From: Coriobacteriia bacterium
GTDB taxonomy: Bacteria; Actinomycetota; Coriobacteriia; Coriobacteriales; Atopobiaceae
Assembly (NCBI GenBank): GCA_003150175.1
Contig: QAKZ01000043.1
Coordinates: 1-35,086 of the forward strand
Reading direction: 5' to 3'
Length of the DNA: 35,086 bases
Below, piece after piece: positions 1 to 8,032 of the stretch (position 1 is the first letter of the stretch; each line of letters opens with the position of its first letter). The notes under the pieces were generated by a model. It searched no databases. It was given only the letters and a program-made list of their open reading frames with translations, and was not told the origin of the DNA. A program made the translations under genes and the position numbers.

Positions 1-747
1 CAGACCATCATCGCCGGCATGGGCGAGCTGCACCTCGAGATCATCGTCGACCGCCTGCGCCGCGAGTTCAAGGTCGACTGCAACGTGGGTAAGCCGCAGG
101 TCGCCTACCGCGAGACCGCCGGCCACGCCGTGCAGCACGCCGAGGGCAAGTTCGTCCGCCAGTCCGGCGGCCGCGGCCAGTACGGCCACGCCGTCATCGA
201 CATGGAGCCCAACGAGGAGGGCAAGGGCTACGAGTTCGAGAACGCCATCGTCGGTGGCGTCATCCCGAAGGAGTACATCCCCTCCATCGACAAGGGCATC
301 CAGGAGGCGCTCGAGACCGGCGTCATCGCCGGCTACCCGGTTGTCGACATCAAGGTCAAGCTGATCGACGGCTCCTACCACGAGGTCGACTCCTCCGAGG
401 CCGCCTTCAAGATCGCCGGCTCCATGGCCATCAAGGACGCGCTGAAGAAGTCCGACCCGGTCCTGCTCGAGCCCGTCGAGTCCGTCGAGGTCGAGACCCC
501 CGAGCAGTACATGGGCGACGTCATGGGCAACCTGACCTCCCGCCGCGGCAAGATCGAGGGCATGGAGGACCGCTTCGGCTCCAAGGTCATCCGCGCCAAG
601 GTGCCCCTGGGCGAGATGTTCGGTTACGCAACCGACCTCCGTTCCCAGACTCAGGGTCGCGCGAGCTACACCATGCAGTTCGACTCCTACGAGCCCGTCC
701 CGAAGTCCGTCCGCGACGAGATCGTCGCCAAGAACGGCACCAACTAA
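1..747 (+). CDS. fusA: Elongation factor G, C-terminal part (5' end outside window)
   Basis: GTPase that drives ribosomal translocation and, with RRF, ribosome recycling. The reading frame is open from base 1, so the gene enters from the left; 248 residues are visible. They begin with the conserved [12 protein letters not shown] stretch at the end of domain III, continue through domain IV ([15 protein letters not shown], then [17 protein letters not shown]) and end with domain V ([36 protein letters not shown]). The G domain lies upstream of the window. rpsJ follows after 37 bases with no tuf gene between, although many bacteria have tuf there, so EF-Tu must be encoded elsewhere. The identification is not in doubt. 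Confidence 0.98.
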   Translation, partial: QTIIAGMGELHLEIIVDRLRREFKVDCNVGKPQVAYRETAGHAVQHAEGKFVRQSGGRGQYGHAVIDMEPNEEGKGYEFENAIVGGVIPKEYIPSIDKGIQEALETGVIAGYPVVDIKVKLIDGSYHEVDSSEAAFKIAGSMAIKDALKKSDPVLLEPVESVEVETPEQYMGDVMGNLTSRRGKIEGMEDRFGSKVIRAKVPLGEMFGYATDLRSQTQGRASYTMQFDSYEPVPKSVRDEIVAKNGTN

Positions 748-784
748 ACGACCCGAGCGTTAGCTCATTTACGGAGGTACCACA

Positions 785-1093
785 GTGTCTACCCAGAAGA
801 TCAGGATCCGCCTCAAGGGCTATGACCACGAGGTCGTTGATCAGTCCGCCAAGCTCATCGTCGACACCGCCCAGAAGACCGGTGCCCGCGTGAGCGGCCC
901 CATCCCCCTGCCGACCGAGCGCAACCTCTACTGCGTCATCCGCTCGCCGCACAAGGATAAGGATTCCCGCGACGAGTTCGAGATGCGCACCCACAAGCGC
1001 CTCATCGACATCCTCGATCCGTCCTCCAGCACCGTCGACTCGCTCATGCGCCTCGACCTCCCCGCTGGCGTCGACATCGAGATCAAGCTCTAA
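785..1093 (+). CDS. rpsJ: 30S ribosomal protein S10
   Basis: Small-subunit head protein; in many bacteria it is also the NusE transcription antitermination factor. The 102-residue product has the family length and sequence ([19 protein letters not shown], then GPIPLPTER and the [20 protein letters not shown] region). The start is GTG, with GGAGG at 773-777. It is normally the first gene of the S10 operon and is followed at once by rplC. Here a strong terminator follows, and rplC is 11.4 kb away beyond a fatty acid synthesis block. S10 is therefore expressed as the last gene of the fusA transcript rather than with L3 and L4. Confidence 0.98.
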   Translation: MSTQKIRIRLKGYDHEVVDQSAKLIVDTAQKTGARVSGPIPLPTERNLYCVIRSPHKDKDSRDEFEMRTHKRLIDILDPSSSTVDSLMRLDLPAGVDIEIKL

Positions 1094-1115
1094 GCTGATC
1101 GCATAGCGATGAATC

Positions 1116-1154
1116 AGGCCCCGCTGCCGTACCGCAGCGGGGCCTTTTTCTTTG
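1116..1154 (+). terminator. Intrinsic terminator after rpsJ
   Basis: A perfect 12-bp stem (1116-1127 with 1134-1145, core GGCCCCGCTGC) closes a six-base loop and runs into TTTTTCTTT. It should end the fusA-rpsJ transcript. This makes the separation of rpsJ from the rest of the S10 operon functional as well as positional. Confidence 0.93.
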
Positions 1155-1157
1155 TCC

Positions 1158-1293
1158 ACCAACACTGGGTGACAGTCATTGCGTGCAGCTTTCTGTGACT
1201 CCCATCACTGGGCGACAGTCATTGGCTGATGGGTGGCATCAAATGATGTGTGTTCCAAAAAGCTTCACGTGATGACTGTCACCCAGTGTTGGT
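1158..1293. repeat. Hairpin repeat, copy A (MITE- or REP-like)
   Basis: The ends form a perfect 22-bp inverted repeat (1158-1179 with 1272-1293). Pairing continues imperfectly for about 18 more bases on each side (GTGCAGCTTT against AAGCTTCACG). A third copy of the motif, CACTGGGCGACAGTCATT, lies inside at 1206-1223. The 126-base core 1163-1288, reverse complemented, aligns without gaps to 11679-11804 with about 18 mismatches counted by hand. It lies between the rpsJ terminator and the birA stop codon, three bases from the latter. No transposase and no clear target duplication are visible. Confidence 0.85.
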
Positions 1294-1295
1294 CG

Positions 1296-2087
1296 TCAGT
1301 GGGCGAGGGGTCGGAGGGAGGCGAGCTCAAAGGGGAAGACGTGCGTGCCGTCGGCGCAGGCTAGGATGGCACGGCCGTGGTCGTCGACGGCCTTGAAGCA
1401 GCCGCGCGCGAGCTCGGCGCCGTCGGGAGAGAGGGCGATTACTTCTCGCCCGAGCCACGCGACGTGGCCCAAATACTCGTCGAGCACGGGGGAGAGAGGC
1501 CCGAGGTTTTCCTTCCCGTTGCCCTTCCGCACGCGCCTGAGCGTGCGGGCCCACCCGTCGACGCGGTCGACAACGGCCCCATGGACTGCTCTCAGCAACT
1601 TGTCCACGGGCGGGACATCGCCGTTCAAGTCCATGAGGCTCACGGCGGGAAGGCCGCCGTCAGGCACCTCCGCCGGAGTATAGGCCACGTTGACGCCGAT
1701 CCCCGCGACGGCGAAGGTCCCGCCCTCTTCGTCCTTGGCCGCCTCGATGAGAATCCCGCCGAGCTTCTTGTCGCGGGCATAGAGGTCGTTCGGCCACTTG
1801 AGGCGCACCTCATTGGCGAGGCCGAGAGCCTCGAGCTCCTCGTAGACCGCAAGGCCGCACACGGCGGCAAGCCCGCTCAGGTCTGTCGGCTCGACGTCGG
1901 GCCGCAGCACGATGGAGAGCAAGAGGTTTCCCTCGGTCGAGTCCCACTTGTGCCCGCGGCGCCCACGGCCGGCCGTCTGGCGCCGAGCCGCGAGCCCATA
2001 GCCGTGGGGAGCGCCTTCTTTACCCATCTTGAGCAGGTCGTCATTGGTGGAACCGGTGACCTCCACGATGTCCAGCTGGCTCTTCAT
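1296..2087 (-). CDS. birA: Biotin--[acetyl-CoA carboxylase] ligase, monofunctional type
   Basis: Makes biotinyl-AMP and transfers biotin to the lysine of AccB, whose gene lies in the adjacent operon (7526-8023). The 263 residues start directly with the catalytic domain (ST-N at 13-15, the adenylate-binding GRGRRG at 40-45, KWPNDL near 97-102, KKLGGILIE) and end with the small C-terminal SH3-like domain (LSPDGAELARGCFKAVDDHGR). There is no N-terminal helix-turn-helix, so it is probably an enzyme only and not the classical BirA repressor. The start at 2087 is preferred over one 48 bases upstream because AGAAGG sits just before it and the extra residues are not family-like. It is transcribed away from fabH and its 3' end abuts repeat A. 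Confidence 0.93.
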   Translation of the reverse strand: MKSQLDIVEVTGSTNDDLLKMGKEGAPHGYGLAARRQTAGRGRRGHKWDSTEGNLLLSIVLRPDVEPTDLSGLAAVCGLAVYEELEALGLANEVRLKWPNDLYARDKKLGGILIEAAKDEEGGTFAVAGIGVNVAYTPAEVPDGGLPAVSLMDLNGDVPPVDKLLRAVHGAVVDRVDGWARTLRRVRKGNGKENLGPLSPVLDEYLGHVAWLGREVIALSPDGAELARGCFKAVDDHGRAILACADGTHVFPFELASLRPLAH

Positions 2088-2251
2088 GTGCCCTTCTTTC
2101 CAACCTGATGTTTGGATCCGAGACTTGTGAAGCAACTATGTCGAATGCCGTCTTCTGAAGTTGAGAACTCAACAACCAACAACCTAGGTTATTCTGTCAA
2201 AGCAATGTTAACAGGTCAACATTCGTTCGGCATAAAGGAGTTGCAAGGTCT
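2088..2251. promoter_or_regulatory. Divergent control region between birA and fabH
   Basis: This AT-richer 164-base stretch must hold the promoters for birA (minus) and the fatty acid operon (plus). Three inverted repeats are visible: GTTGAGAACTCAAC (2160-2173), the perfect palindrome AACCTAGGTT (2181-2190), and AATGTTAACAGGTCAACATT (2204-2223; 9-bp arms with one mismatch and a 2-base spacer). A TTGAGA at 2161-2166 could be a -35 box for fabH with a poor -10, TAGGTT, at 2185-2190. The promoter assignment is weak; the dyads are clear. No FapR- or FabT-type regulator gene is present in the window. Confidence 0.5.
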
Positions 2252-3259
2252 TTGTCTTTCCAGATTCTGGGCACCGGCTCGGCGCTCCCTGCGCGCTCGG
2301 TGACGAACGACGAGCTCTCGGCGTTCCTTGATACTTCCGACGAGTGGATCTTTACCCGGACCGGCATAAAGAGCCGTCGCGTGTGCACCACCGAGACGCT
2401 TGACGACCTCGCCGTCGAGGCGAGCCGTCGAGCGATCGAGGCAGCGGAGGTTGACCCCACCGAACTCGACCTCATCGTCTGTTCGACCACGACCGGCGAT
2501 CACCTGTTGCCGGCCGAGGCCTGCGCCGTTGCGGAGCGCCTGGGCGCGAGCTGCCCGGCCTTCGACGTGTCGGGCGCCTGCGCCGGGTTCGTCCTCGCGC
2601 TCGACGTCGCCGACGGCTACATCGCACGGGGGCGCGCCCGTCGCGTCCTCGTGGTCGCGGCAGAGCAGATGAGCCGCGTCCTCGACTGGACCGACCGCTC
2701 CACCTGTGTGCTCTTTGGCGACGGGGCGGGCGCGGCCGTCATCGAGGCGCCCGACGCTCCGAGCGCGGCCTGCGCTGCCGGCTCCACCGTCGCGAGCCCC
2801 GCTCCGAACCCGCTCTCCATGCGCTTCACGACCGACCCCTCCGTCGCGGTCCTCAACGTCCCCGGCGTCGCGGGTACCTCCCCGTTCGCGGAGGCGCCGC
2901 GGCGGGCGAGCGCCCTTTCCATGGACGGCCGTCGCGTGTTCCGCTTCGGCGTCGCCGCCATCTGCGACGCCGTCGGGGCGATGGCGTCCGATGCCGGCAT
3001 CGTGGTCGCTGACATCGACCACCTGGTCTTCCATCAGGCCAACGAGCGGATCCTCGCCGCGGCGATCAAGCGCCTCGGCATCGACGGCTCGCGCGTGGTC
3101 CGCACCCTGCGCGACACCGGCAACATCTCGAGCGCCTGCATCCCGCTCGCGCTCGACCGCCTCGCCCGCGCGGGCGAGCTCAAGGGTGGCGACCTCGTCG
3201 CCCTGGTCGGCTTCGGGGCCGGCCTCGACATCGGCGCATGCCTGCTCCGCTGGAAGTAG
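2252..3259 (+). CDS. fabH: Beta-ketoacyl-ACP synthase III
   Basis: Starts each fatty acid chain by condensing an acyl-CoA primer with malonyl-ACP. The 335 residues carry the full Cys-His-Asn triad: Cys110 in DVSGACAGF, His261 in VFHQANERIL and Asn291 in DTGNISSAC. GDGAGAAVIE near 157-165 and the C-terminal GFGAGLDIGA are also typical. The start is TTG at 2252, supported by AAAGGAG at 2234-2240 and by the N-terminal sequence FQILGTGSALP. It is the first gene of the plus-strand fatty acid operon, and its branched or straight primer preference cannot be read from the sequence. The gap to acpP is 76 bases with no terminator seen. Confidence 0.96.
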   Translation: MSFQILGTGSALPARSVTNDELSAFLDTSDEWIFTRTGIKSRRVCTTETLDDLAVEASRRAIEAAEVDPTELDLIVCSTTTGDHLLPAEACAVAERLGASCPAFDVSGACAGFVLALDVADGYIARGRARRVLVVAAEQMSRVLDWTDRSTCVLFGDGAGAAVIEAPDAPSAACAAGSTVASPAPNPLSMRFTTDPSVAVLNVPGVAGTSPFAEAPRRASALSMDGRRVFRFGVAAICDAVGAMASDAGIVVADIDHLVFHQANERILAAAIKRLGIDGSRVVRTLRDTGNISSACIPLALDRLARAGELKGGDLVALVGFGAGLDIGACLLRWK

Positions 3260-3335
3260 GTTTCGCATAGCAAGCTCCAAACGCACGTCTTTGCACCAAA
3301 GCCAACAAAGAAACCCCAGAACAAAGGAGACCACC

Positions 3336-3572
3336 ATGGCCGATACCAGCACCTTCGAGCGCGTCTGCGACATCATCCGCGACAACGCCGGCGCCGACGA
3401 CGTCGAGCTCAAGCCCGAGACCACCATGTCCGAGCTCGGACTCGACAGCCTCGCGACCGTCGAGGTCGTCGTCGCCTGCGAGGACGAGTTCGACATCGAG
3501 ATCGACCAGGACGCGACCCCCGCGACCGTCGGCGAGTTCGTCGAGCTCGTCGAGGCCCAGCTGGAGAAGTAG
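3336..3572 (+). CDS. acpP: Acyl carrier protein
   Basis: A 78-residue acidic carrier whose Ser38, in LGLDSLATVE, takes the phosphopantetheine arm. All intermediates of the operon's enzymes ride on it. The length and the four-helix pattern with the DSL motif are standard. ATG at 3336 follows AAAGGAG at 3323-3329. Its stop is two bases before the fabK start, so fabK is probably translated by coupling. Nothing in the region suggests a polyketide or teichoic acid carrier instead, because every neighbour is a fatty acid gene. Confidence 0.97.
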   Translation: MADTSTFERVCDIIRDNAGADDVELKPETTMSELGLDSLATVEVVVACEDEFDIEIDQDATPATVGEFVELVEAQLEK

Positions 3573-3574
3573 CC

Positions 3575-4519
3575 ATGCTGAAGACCCCTCTTTGCGACGC
3601 CCTCGGGATCCAAAAGCCCGTGTTCCAGGGCGGTATGGCGTGGATCGCCGACGCCTCCCTGGCCGCGGCCGTGTCCGAGGCCGGTGGCCTGGGCATCATC
3701 GCCGCGATGAACGCGAACGCTGACTGGCTCCGCGACCAGATCCACGAGCTGCGCCGCCGCACGAGCAAGCCCTTCGGCGTGAACGTTATGCTCATGAGCC
3801 CCTTCGCCGACGAGGTCGCCCAGGTCGTCATCGACGAGAAGGTCCCGGTCGTCGTCACCGGCGCCGGCAACCCGCGCAAGTACATGAAGGCGTGGATCGC
3901 CGCCGGCATCAAGGTCGTCCCGGTCGTCGCCTCCGTGGCGCTCGCCAAGCTCGTCGCCCGCGCCGGTGCGACCGCCGTCGTGGCCGAGGGCACCGAGTCC
4001 GGCGGCCACATCGGCGAGCTCACCACGATGGTGCTCGTCCCGCAGGTCGTCGACGCGGTGGACATCCCCGTCGTCGCGGCGGGCGGCATCGCCGACGGCC
4101 GCGGCGTGGCGGCGGCCCTCATGTTGGGCGCCCAGGGCGTCCAGGTGGGCACGCGCTTCCTCGTGGCCGACGAGTGCACCGTCTCCGAGCCGTACAAGGA
4201 GCTCGTGCTCAAGGCCAAGGACATCTCGACCCGCGCGACGGGCCGCTCCACGGGACACCCCGTCCGCGCGCTCAAGACGCCCTTCACGAACGAGTACGCC
4301 AAGCTCGAGGCCGAGGGCGCTTCCCCCGAGAAGCTCGCCGAGTTCGGCACCGGCGCGCTGCGCCGGGCAGCCAAGGACGGCGACGTCGCGGGCGGTTCCT
4401 TCCTGTGTGGTCAGGTCGCGGGCATGGTTCACGAGCGCCAGAGCGCCGCGGCCATCGTCGACGACCTCGTCGACGGCGCCGAGCGCGTACTGGCGGGGGC
4501 GGGCACATGGGTAAAGTAG
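3575..4519 (+). CDS. fabK: Enoyl-ACP reductase II (FMN-dependent)
   Basis: Reduces trans-2-enoyl-ACP to acyl-ACP with NAD(P)H, the last step of each cycle, replacing the unrelated FabI. The 314-residue TIM-barrel protein belongs to the nitronate monooxygenase-like family. It opens with IQKPVFQGGMAWIAD, has the flavin-phosphate region GTESGGHIGE around residues 139-148 with the expected catalytic His145, and continues with VPVVAAGGIADGRGVAAALMLG. The position between acpP and fabD is exactly that of FabK in streptococci and clostridia, which favours FabK over a nitronate monooxygenase. It overlaps fabD by 13 bases. Confidence 0.94.
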   Translation: MLKTPLCDALGIQKPVFQGGMAWIADASLAAAVSEAGGLGIIAAMNANADWLRDQIHELRRRTSKPFGVNVMLMSPFADEVAQVVIDEKVPVVVTGAGNPRKYMKAWIAAGIKVVPVVASVALAKLVARAGATAVVAEGTESGGHIGELTTMVLVPQVVDAVDIPVVAAGGIADGRGVAAALMLGAQGVQVGTRFLVADECTVSEPYKELVLKAKDISTRATGRSTGHPVRALKTPFTNEYAKLEAEGASPEKLAEFGTGALRRAAKDGDVAGGSFLCGQVAGMVHERQSAAAIVDDLVDGAERVLAGAGTWVK

Positions 4520-5472
4520 CGTTCCTCTTTGCGGGGCAGGGCTCCCAGCGCCATGGCATGGGCAAGGAGCTCGCCGCGGCGTCGCCTGCCGCGCGCGCGG
4601 TCTTCGACGCCGCTGACGCCGCGCGGTCGGGCACGTCCGCGCAGTGCTTCGGGGGCACCAAGGAAGAGCTCGCCCAGACGGCGAACACCCAGCCCTGTGT
4701 CTATGCCGTCGACCTCGCCTGCGCCCGCGCGCTCGCGGAGCGCGGCGTGGAGCCGGACCTTGTCGCGGGCTTCTCGCTGGGAGAGGTGGCGGCACTTACC
4801 TTCGCCGGCGCCTTCTCCGACGAGGACGGCTTCAGGCTCGTGTGCCGCCGCGCCGAGCTCATGGCCGACGCCGCGGCAGAGCGCCCCGGCGCCATGCGCG
4901 CCGTGGTCAAGCTCGATGCCGCGCAGGTCGAGAAGCTCGCCGCCGAGTCGGCGGCCGCGACCGACGGCGACTGCTGGCCCGTGAACTACAACAGCCCGCT
5001 GCAGACCGTCGTGGCGGGCTCGCCCGCGGCCTGCGCCAAGCTCGACGAGCTCGTGCACGAGGCGGGCGGCCGCGCGATGAAGGTCGCCGTGTCCGGCGCG
5101 TTCCACAGCCCGTACATGGCGGACGTTGCCCGCGGCCTCTCCGACTACCTCGCGCAGGGCCATGCGCCCGCCGCGACCCGCGTGCCCGTGCTGGCAAACC
5201 GCACGGCGCGCCCGTACCCGGCCGATCCCGCGGCCGCCTCGGAGCTCCTCTCCGCGCAGGTCGCGAACCCGGTGCGCTGGACCGAAACGGTCCGCGCCAT
5301 GGCCGACGCCGGCGTCGATGCCTTCGTGGAGGTCGGCCCCGGCAAGACCCTCACCGGCCTCGTCAAGCGCACGCTCGAGGGCACGCGCCTCTACCACGTC
5401 GAGACCCCCGAGGAACTCGACGAGGCCGTGGCTGCGCTCGCTGCGAAGGGAGGCGCCCGCGATGCCGAGTAG
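4507..5472 (+). CDS. fabD: Malonyl-CoA:ACP transacylase
   Basis: Transfers malonyl from CoA to AcpP to supply the extender unit. The 321-residue protein shows the N-terminal FLFAGQGSQRHGMGKEL, the nucleophile Ser90 in GFSLGE (Phe where most enzymes have His or another residue), His200 in SGAFHSPYM, and the C-terminal VEVGPGKTLTGL. The start at 4507 lies inside the end of fabK and gives the family N-terminus; the longer frame upstream is out-of-frame fabK sequence. It overlaps fabG by 11 bases. Such overlaps point to translational coupling along the operon. Confidence 0.96.
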   Translation: MGKVAFLFAGQGSQRHGMGKELAAASPAARAVFDAADAARSGTSAQCFGGTKEELAQTANTQPCVYAVDLACARALAERGVEPDLVAGFSLGEVAALTFAGAFSDEDGFRLVCRRAELMADAAAERPGAMRAVVKLDAAQVEKLAAESAAATDGDCWPVNYNSPLQTVVAGSPAACAKLDELVHEAGGRAMKVAVSGAFHSPYMADVARGLSDYLAQGHAPAATRVPVLANRTARPYPADPAAASELLSAQVANPVRWTETVRAMADAGVDAFVEVGPGKTLTGLVKRTLEGTRLYHVETPEELDEAVAALAAKGGARDAE

Positions 5473-6235
5473 TAAAGAAGGGCTCCTGTCCCGCGACGCC
5501 TCGCGCCGCGTGGCGCTCGTCACCGGCGCGTCGCGCGGCATCGGCCGCGCCGTGGCCGAGGGCCTCGCCGCCGACGGCTTCGACCTTGCGCTCGTCTATG
5601 CCGGCAACGCCGAGGCGGCCGCCGAGGCCGTCGCCGCCTGCGAGGCAGCCGGCGCGACCGCCCGCGCGTACCGCTGCGACGTGGCGAGCGCCGATGAGGT
5701 CAAGGCCACCGTCGGCGCGGTCCTCGACGACTTCGGCGCCGTCTGGGCGCTCGTGAACAACGCGGGCGTCACGCGCGACGGGCTTCTTGTCCGTATGAAG
5801 GACGAGGACTTCGAGCGCGTCGTCGGCGTGAACCTCACCGGCGCGTTCAACATGACGCGCGCCCTCACGAGGGCGTTCATGCGCCAGCGCGGCGGCCGCG
5901 TCGTGAACATGTCGTCGGTGGTGGGCCTCATGGGCAACGCGGGTCAGGCGAACTACGCCGCCTCGAAGGCGGGGCTCATCGGCCTCACCAAGTCGGTGGC
6001 CCGCGAGCTCGCGCCCCGCGGCGTGACCGTCAACGCCGTGGCCCCCGGTTTCGTGAGGACGGACATGACCGCCGCGCTGCCCGAGCAGGTCGTCGAGCGC
6101 TACGAGGGGCAGATCCCCCTGGGGCGCCTGGCCGACCCCTCCGAGGTGGCGGCCGTCGTCCGCTTCCTGGTGAGCAACGCCGCGGCGTACGTGACGGGCG
6201 AGGTCGTCCGCGTGGACGGCGGAATGGCGATGTAA
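5462..6235 (+). CDS. fabG: 3-oxoacyl-ACP reductase
   Basis: NADPH-dependent short-chain dehydrogenase that reduces 3-ketoacyl-ACP. The 257 residues contain the cofactor-binding TGASRGIG at 21-28, NNAG at 99-102, and the catalytic Ser152, Tyr165 and Lys169 (YAASK). The C-terminus, YVTGEVVRVDGGMAM, is typical of FabG. The chosen ATG at 5462 follows GGGAGG at 5448-5453 and lies within the end of fabD. A short GC-rich hairpin (6240-6246 with 6254-6260) lies between fabG and fabF. Confidence 0.96.
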   Translation: MPSSKEGLLSRDASRRVALVTGASRGIGRAVAEGLAADGFDLALVYAGNAEAAAEAVAACEAAGATARAYRCDVASADEVKATVGAVLDDFGAVWALVNNAGVTRDGLLVRMKDEDFERVVGVNLTGAFNMTRALTRAFMRQRGGRVVNMSSVVGLMGNAGQANYAASKAGLIGLTKSVARELAPRGVTVNAVAPGFVRTDMTAALPEQVVERYEGQIPLGRLADPSEVAAVVRFLVSNAAAYVTGEVVRVDGGMAM

Positions 6236-6275
6236 AGAGGGGCCGGCGCACGTCCGGCCCGGTTGGGAGATGACG

Positions 6276-7523
6276 ATGGAACACAGGGTGGCGATCACCG
6301 GCATCGGCGCCGTCACGCCGCTGGGCAACACCGCGGCCGAGACCTGGGAGGCCATGCGCGCGGGCCGCTGCGGCATCGGCCCCATCACGCGCTTCGACGC
6401 GGAGGGGTTCGCGGTCCAGGTGGCCGCCGAGGTCAAGGGCTTCGACGGCGAGGCGTACTTCGGCCGCCGTGAGGCGCGCCACCTCGACCGCTGCGTGCAG
6501 CTCGCGATGGCCGCCTCCGACGAGGCGATGGCCGACTCCGGTCTCGACGCCGAGGGCGCGATCGACCGCGAGCGCCTGGGCGTCTACGTGGGCTCGGGCA
6601 TCGGCGGGGTCGAGACCTACACCGACCAGGTCCACCTCATGGAAAAGAAGGGGCTGCGTCGCGCCTCCCCGTACCTCGTCGCCATGATGATCCCGAACAT
6701 GGCCTCCGGCAACATCGCCATCCGCCAGAAGGCCCAGGGCCCGACCCTGCCCGTGGTCACGGCCTGCGCGACCTCGGCCCACGCGGTCGGCGAGGCGTTC
6801 CGCGCCGTCAAGCACGGCTATGCCGACGCCATCCTGGCCGGCGGCGCCGAGGCGGCCATCATCCCCGAGGTCATCGCCGGCTTCACGGCCTGCCGCGCGC
6901 TCACCACGAACCCCGACCCCCAGACCGCCTGCCGTCCCTTCGACGCGGACCGCGACGGCTTCGTCATGGGCGAGGGCGGCTGCGTGCTCGTCCTCGAGCA
7001 GTGGGAGCACGCCGTCGCCCGCGGAGCGAGGATCTACGCCGAGGTCGTCGGCTACGGCAACACCGACGACGCCCACCACATCACGAGCCCGGACCCCGAG
7101 GCCGCCGGAATCGCCCGCGCCGTCGAGCTCGCCGTGGCCGAGGGCGGCGTCCGCCCCGAGGAGGGCCTCTACATCAATGCCCACGGCACCTCGACCAAGC
7201 TCAACGACTCGTCCGAGACGCTCGGCTTCAAGCGCGCCCTCGGCGAGGACGCCGCCCGCGCGGCCCACGTGAGCTCGACCAAGTCGATGACCGGCCACAT
7301 GATCGGCGCGACGGGCGCCGCCGAGGTCATGGCCTGCGCCCTCGCTCTGCGCGACGGCGTCGTGCCCCCGACCATCAACTACCGCACGCCCGATCCGGCG
7401 TGCGACCTGGACTACACACCCAACGAGGCCCGCGCCTGCGAGCTCACCTGGGCCCTCTCGACAAACCTCGGCTTCGGTGGGCACAACGCGTGCATAGCGC
7501 TCCGCGCCGCCAAGGAGGCATAA
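6276..7523 (+). CDS. fabF: Beta-ketoacyl-ACP synthase II
   Basis: Elongating condensing enzyme. The 415-residue thiolase-fold protein has Cys164 in VTACATSAH, His303 in NAHGTSTKLND and His341 in STKSMTGHMIGATG, the family triad. The C-terminal NLGFGGHNACIAL is also conserved. ATG at 6276 is preferred over the in-frame ATG at 6270, because the GGGAG at 6265-6269 would touch the earlier codon. No fabB is present in this block, and no FabA or FabM-type isomerase is visible, so how unsaturated chains are made, if at all, is not explained here. Confidence 0.96.
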   Translation: MEHRVAITGIGAVTPLGNTAAETWEAMRAGRCGIGPITRFDAEGFAVQVAAEVKGFDGEAYFGRREARHLDRCVQLAMAASDEAMADSGLDAEGAIDRERLGVYVGSGIGGVETYTDQVHLMEKKGLRRASPYLVAMMIPNMASGNIAIRQKAQGPTLPVVTACATSAHAVGEAFRAVKHGYADAILAGGAEAAIIPEVIAGFTACRALTTNPDPQTACRPFDADRDGFVMGEGGCVLVLEQWEHAVARGARIYAEVVGYGNTDDAHHITSPDPEAAGIARAVELAVAEGGVRPEEGLYINAHGTSTKLNDSSETLGFKRALGEDAARAAHVSSTKSMTGHMIGATGAAEVMACALALRDGVVPPTINYRTPDPACDLDYTPNEARACELTWALSTNLGFGGHNACIALRAAKEA

Positions 7524-7525
7524 GC

Positions 7526-8023
7526 ATGGATTCGAACAAGATCGCCCAGATCGCCGACGTCATGGAGGACCGCGGGCTCACCCGCGTCCGCGTCGAGGAG
7601 CCCGACGGCTCCGCCTTCGAGCTTGAGCGCGGGGCGGCGCAGGCACCGGCGCCCGTCGTCGTGGCGCCGCAGGCCGTGAGCGCCGAGGCGCTTCTCGCCG
7701 CCGGCGCGGCCGTCCCCGCGGCGGCCCCCGAGGCCGCGGCTGCGCAGGCCCCTGCCGCCGAAGCGGAGCCCGAGCCCGCAGAGCCCGCCGGCACCGAGGT
7801 CAAGGCCCCGATGGTCGGCGTCTACTACGCCTCCCCGGCGCCCGGCGCCGACCCCTTCGTCCACGTGGGCTCCAAGGTCCGCAAGGGCGAGACCCTCTGC
7901 ATCATCGAGGCGATGAAGGTCATGAACGAGGTCGCGGCCGAGGCCGACGGCGAGGTTCTCTCCATCAACGCCAAGGACGGCGAGCTCGTCGAGTACGGCG
8001 GCTGCCTCATGACCATCGGCTAG
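7526..8023 (+). CDS. accB: Biotin carboxyl carrier protein of acetyl-CoA carboxylase
   Basis: Carries biotin between the AccC and AccDA active sites. The 165 residues have an N-terminal helical segment, a flexible Ala/Pro/Glu-rich linker at about 38-90, and a C-terminal biotinyl domain with Lys131 in EAMKVMNEV as the BirA target. The ribosome site AAGGAGG at 7512-7518 lies within the end of fabF, and the start is two bases after its stop. The linker is longer and more alanine-rich than in many homologues, in keeping with the high GC. Confidence 0.96.
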   Translation: MDSNKIAQIADVMEDRGLTRVRVEEPDGSAFELERGAAQAPAPVVVAPQAVSAEALLAAGAAVPAAAPEAAAAQAPAAEAEPEPAEPAGTEVKAPMVGVYYASPAPGADPFVHVGSKVRKGETLCIIEAMKVMNEVAAEADGEVLSINAKDGELVEYGGCLMTIG

Positions 8024-8032
8024 GGGGCGAGC

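Noticed and set aside
1158..1293. Repeat A as an insertion sequence or as the terminator of birA
   Set aside because: It has no transposase gene and no T-run after the stem on the minus strand; a MITE- or REP-like element is the better description.
2136..2251. BirA as a repressor of the fatty acid operon
   Set aside because: The protein starts directly with the catalytic domain and has no helix-turn-helix, so direct DNA binding is unlikely; the dyads need another protein.
2216..4795. 859-codon open frame on the minus strand across fabH-fabD
   Set aside because: It is antisense to four recognised enzymes and has a composition made of Arg, Gly and Ala runs with no family match; long antisense frames are expected at this GC content.
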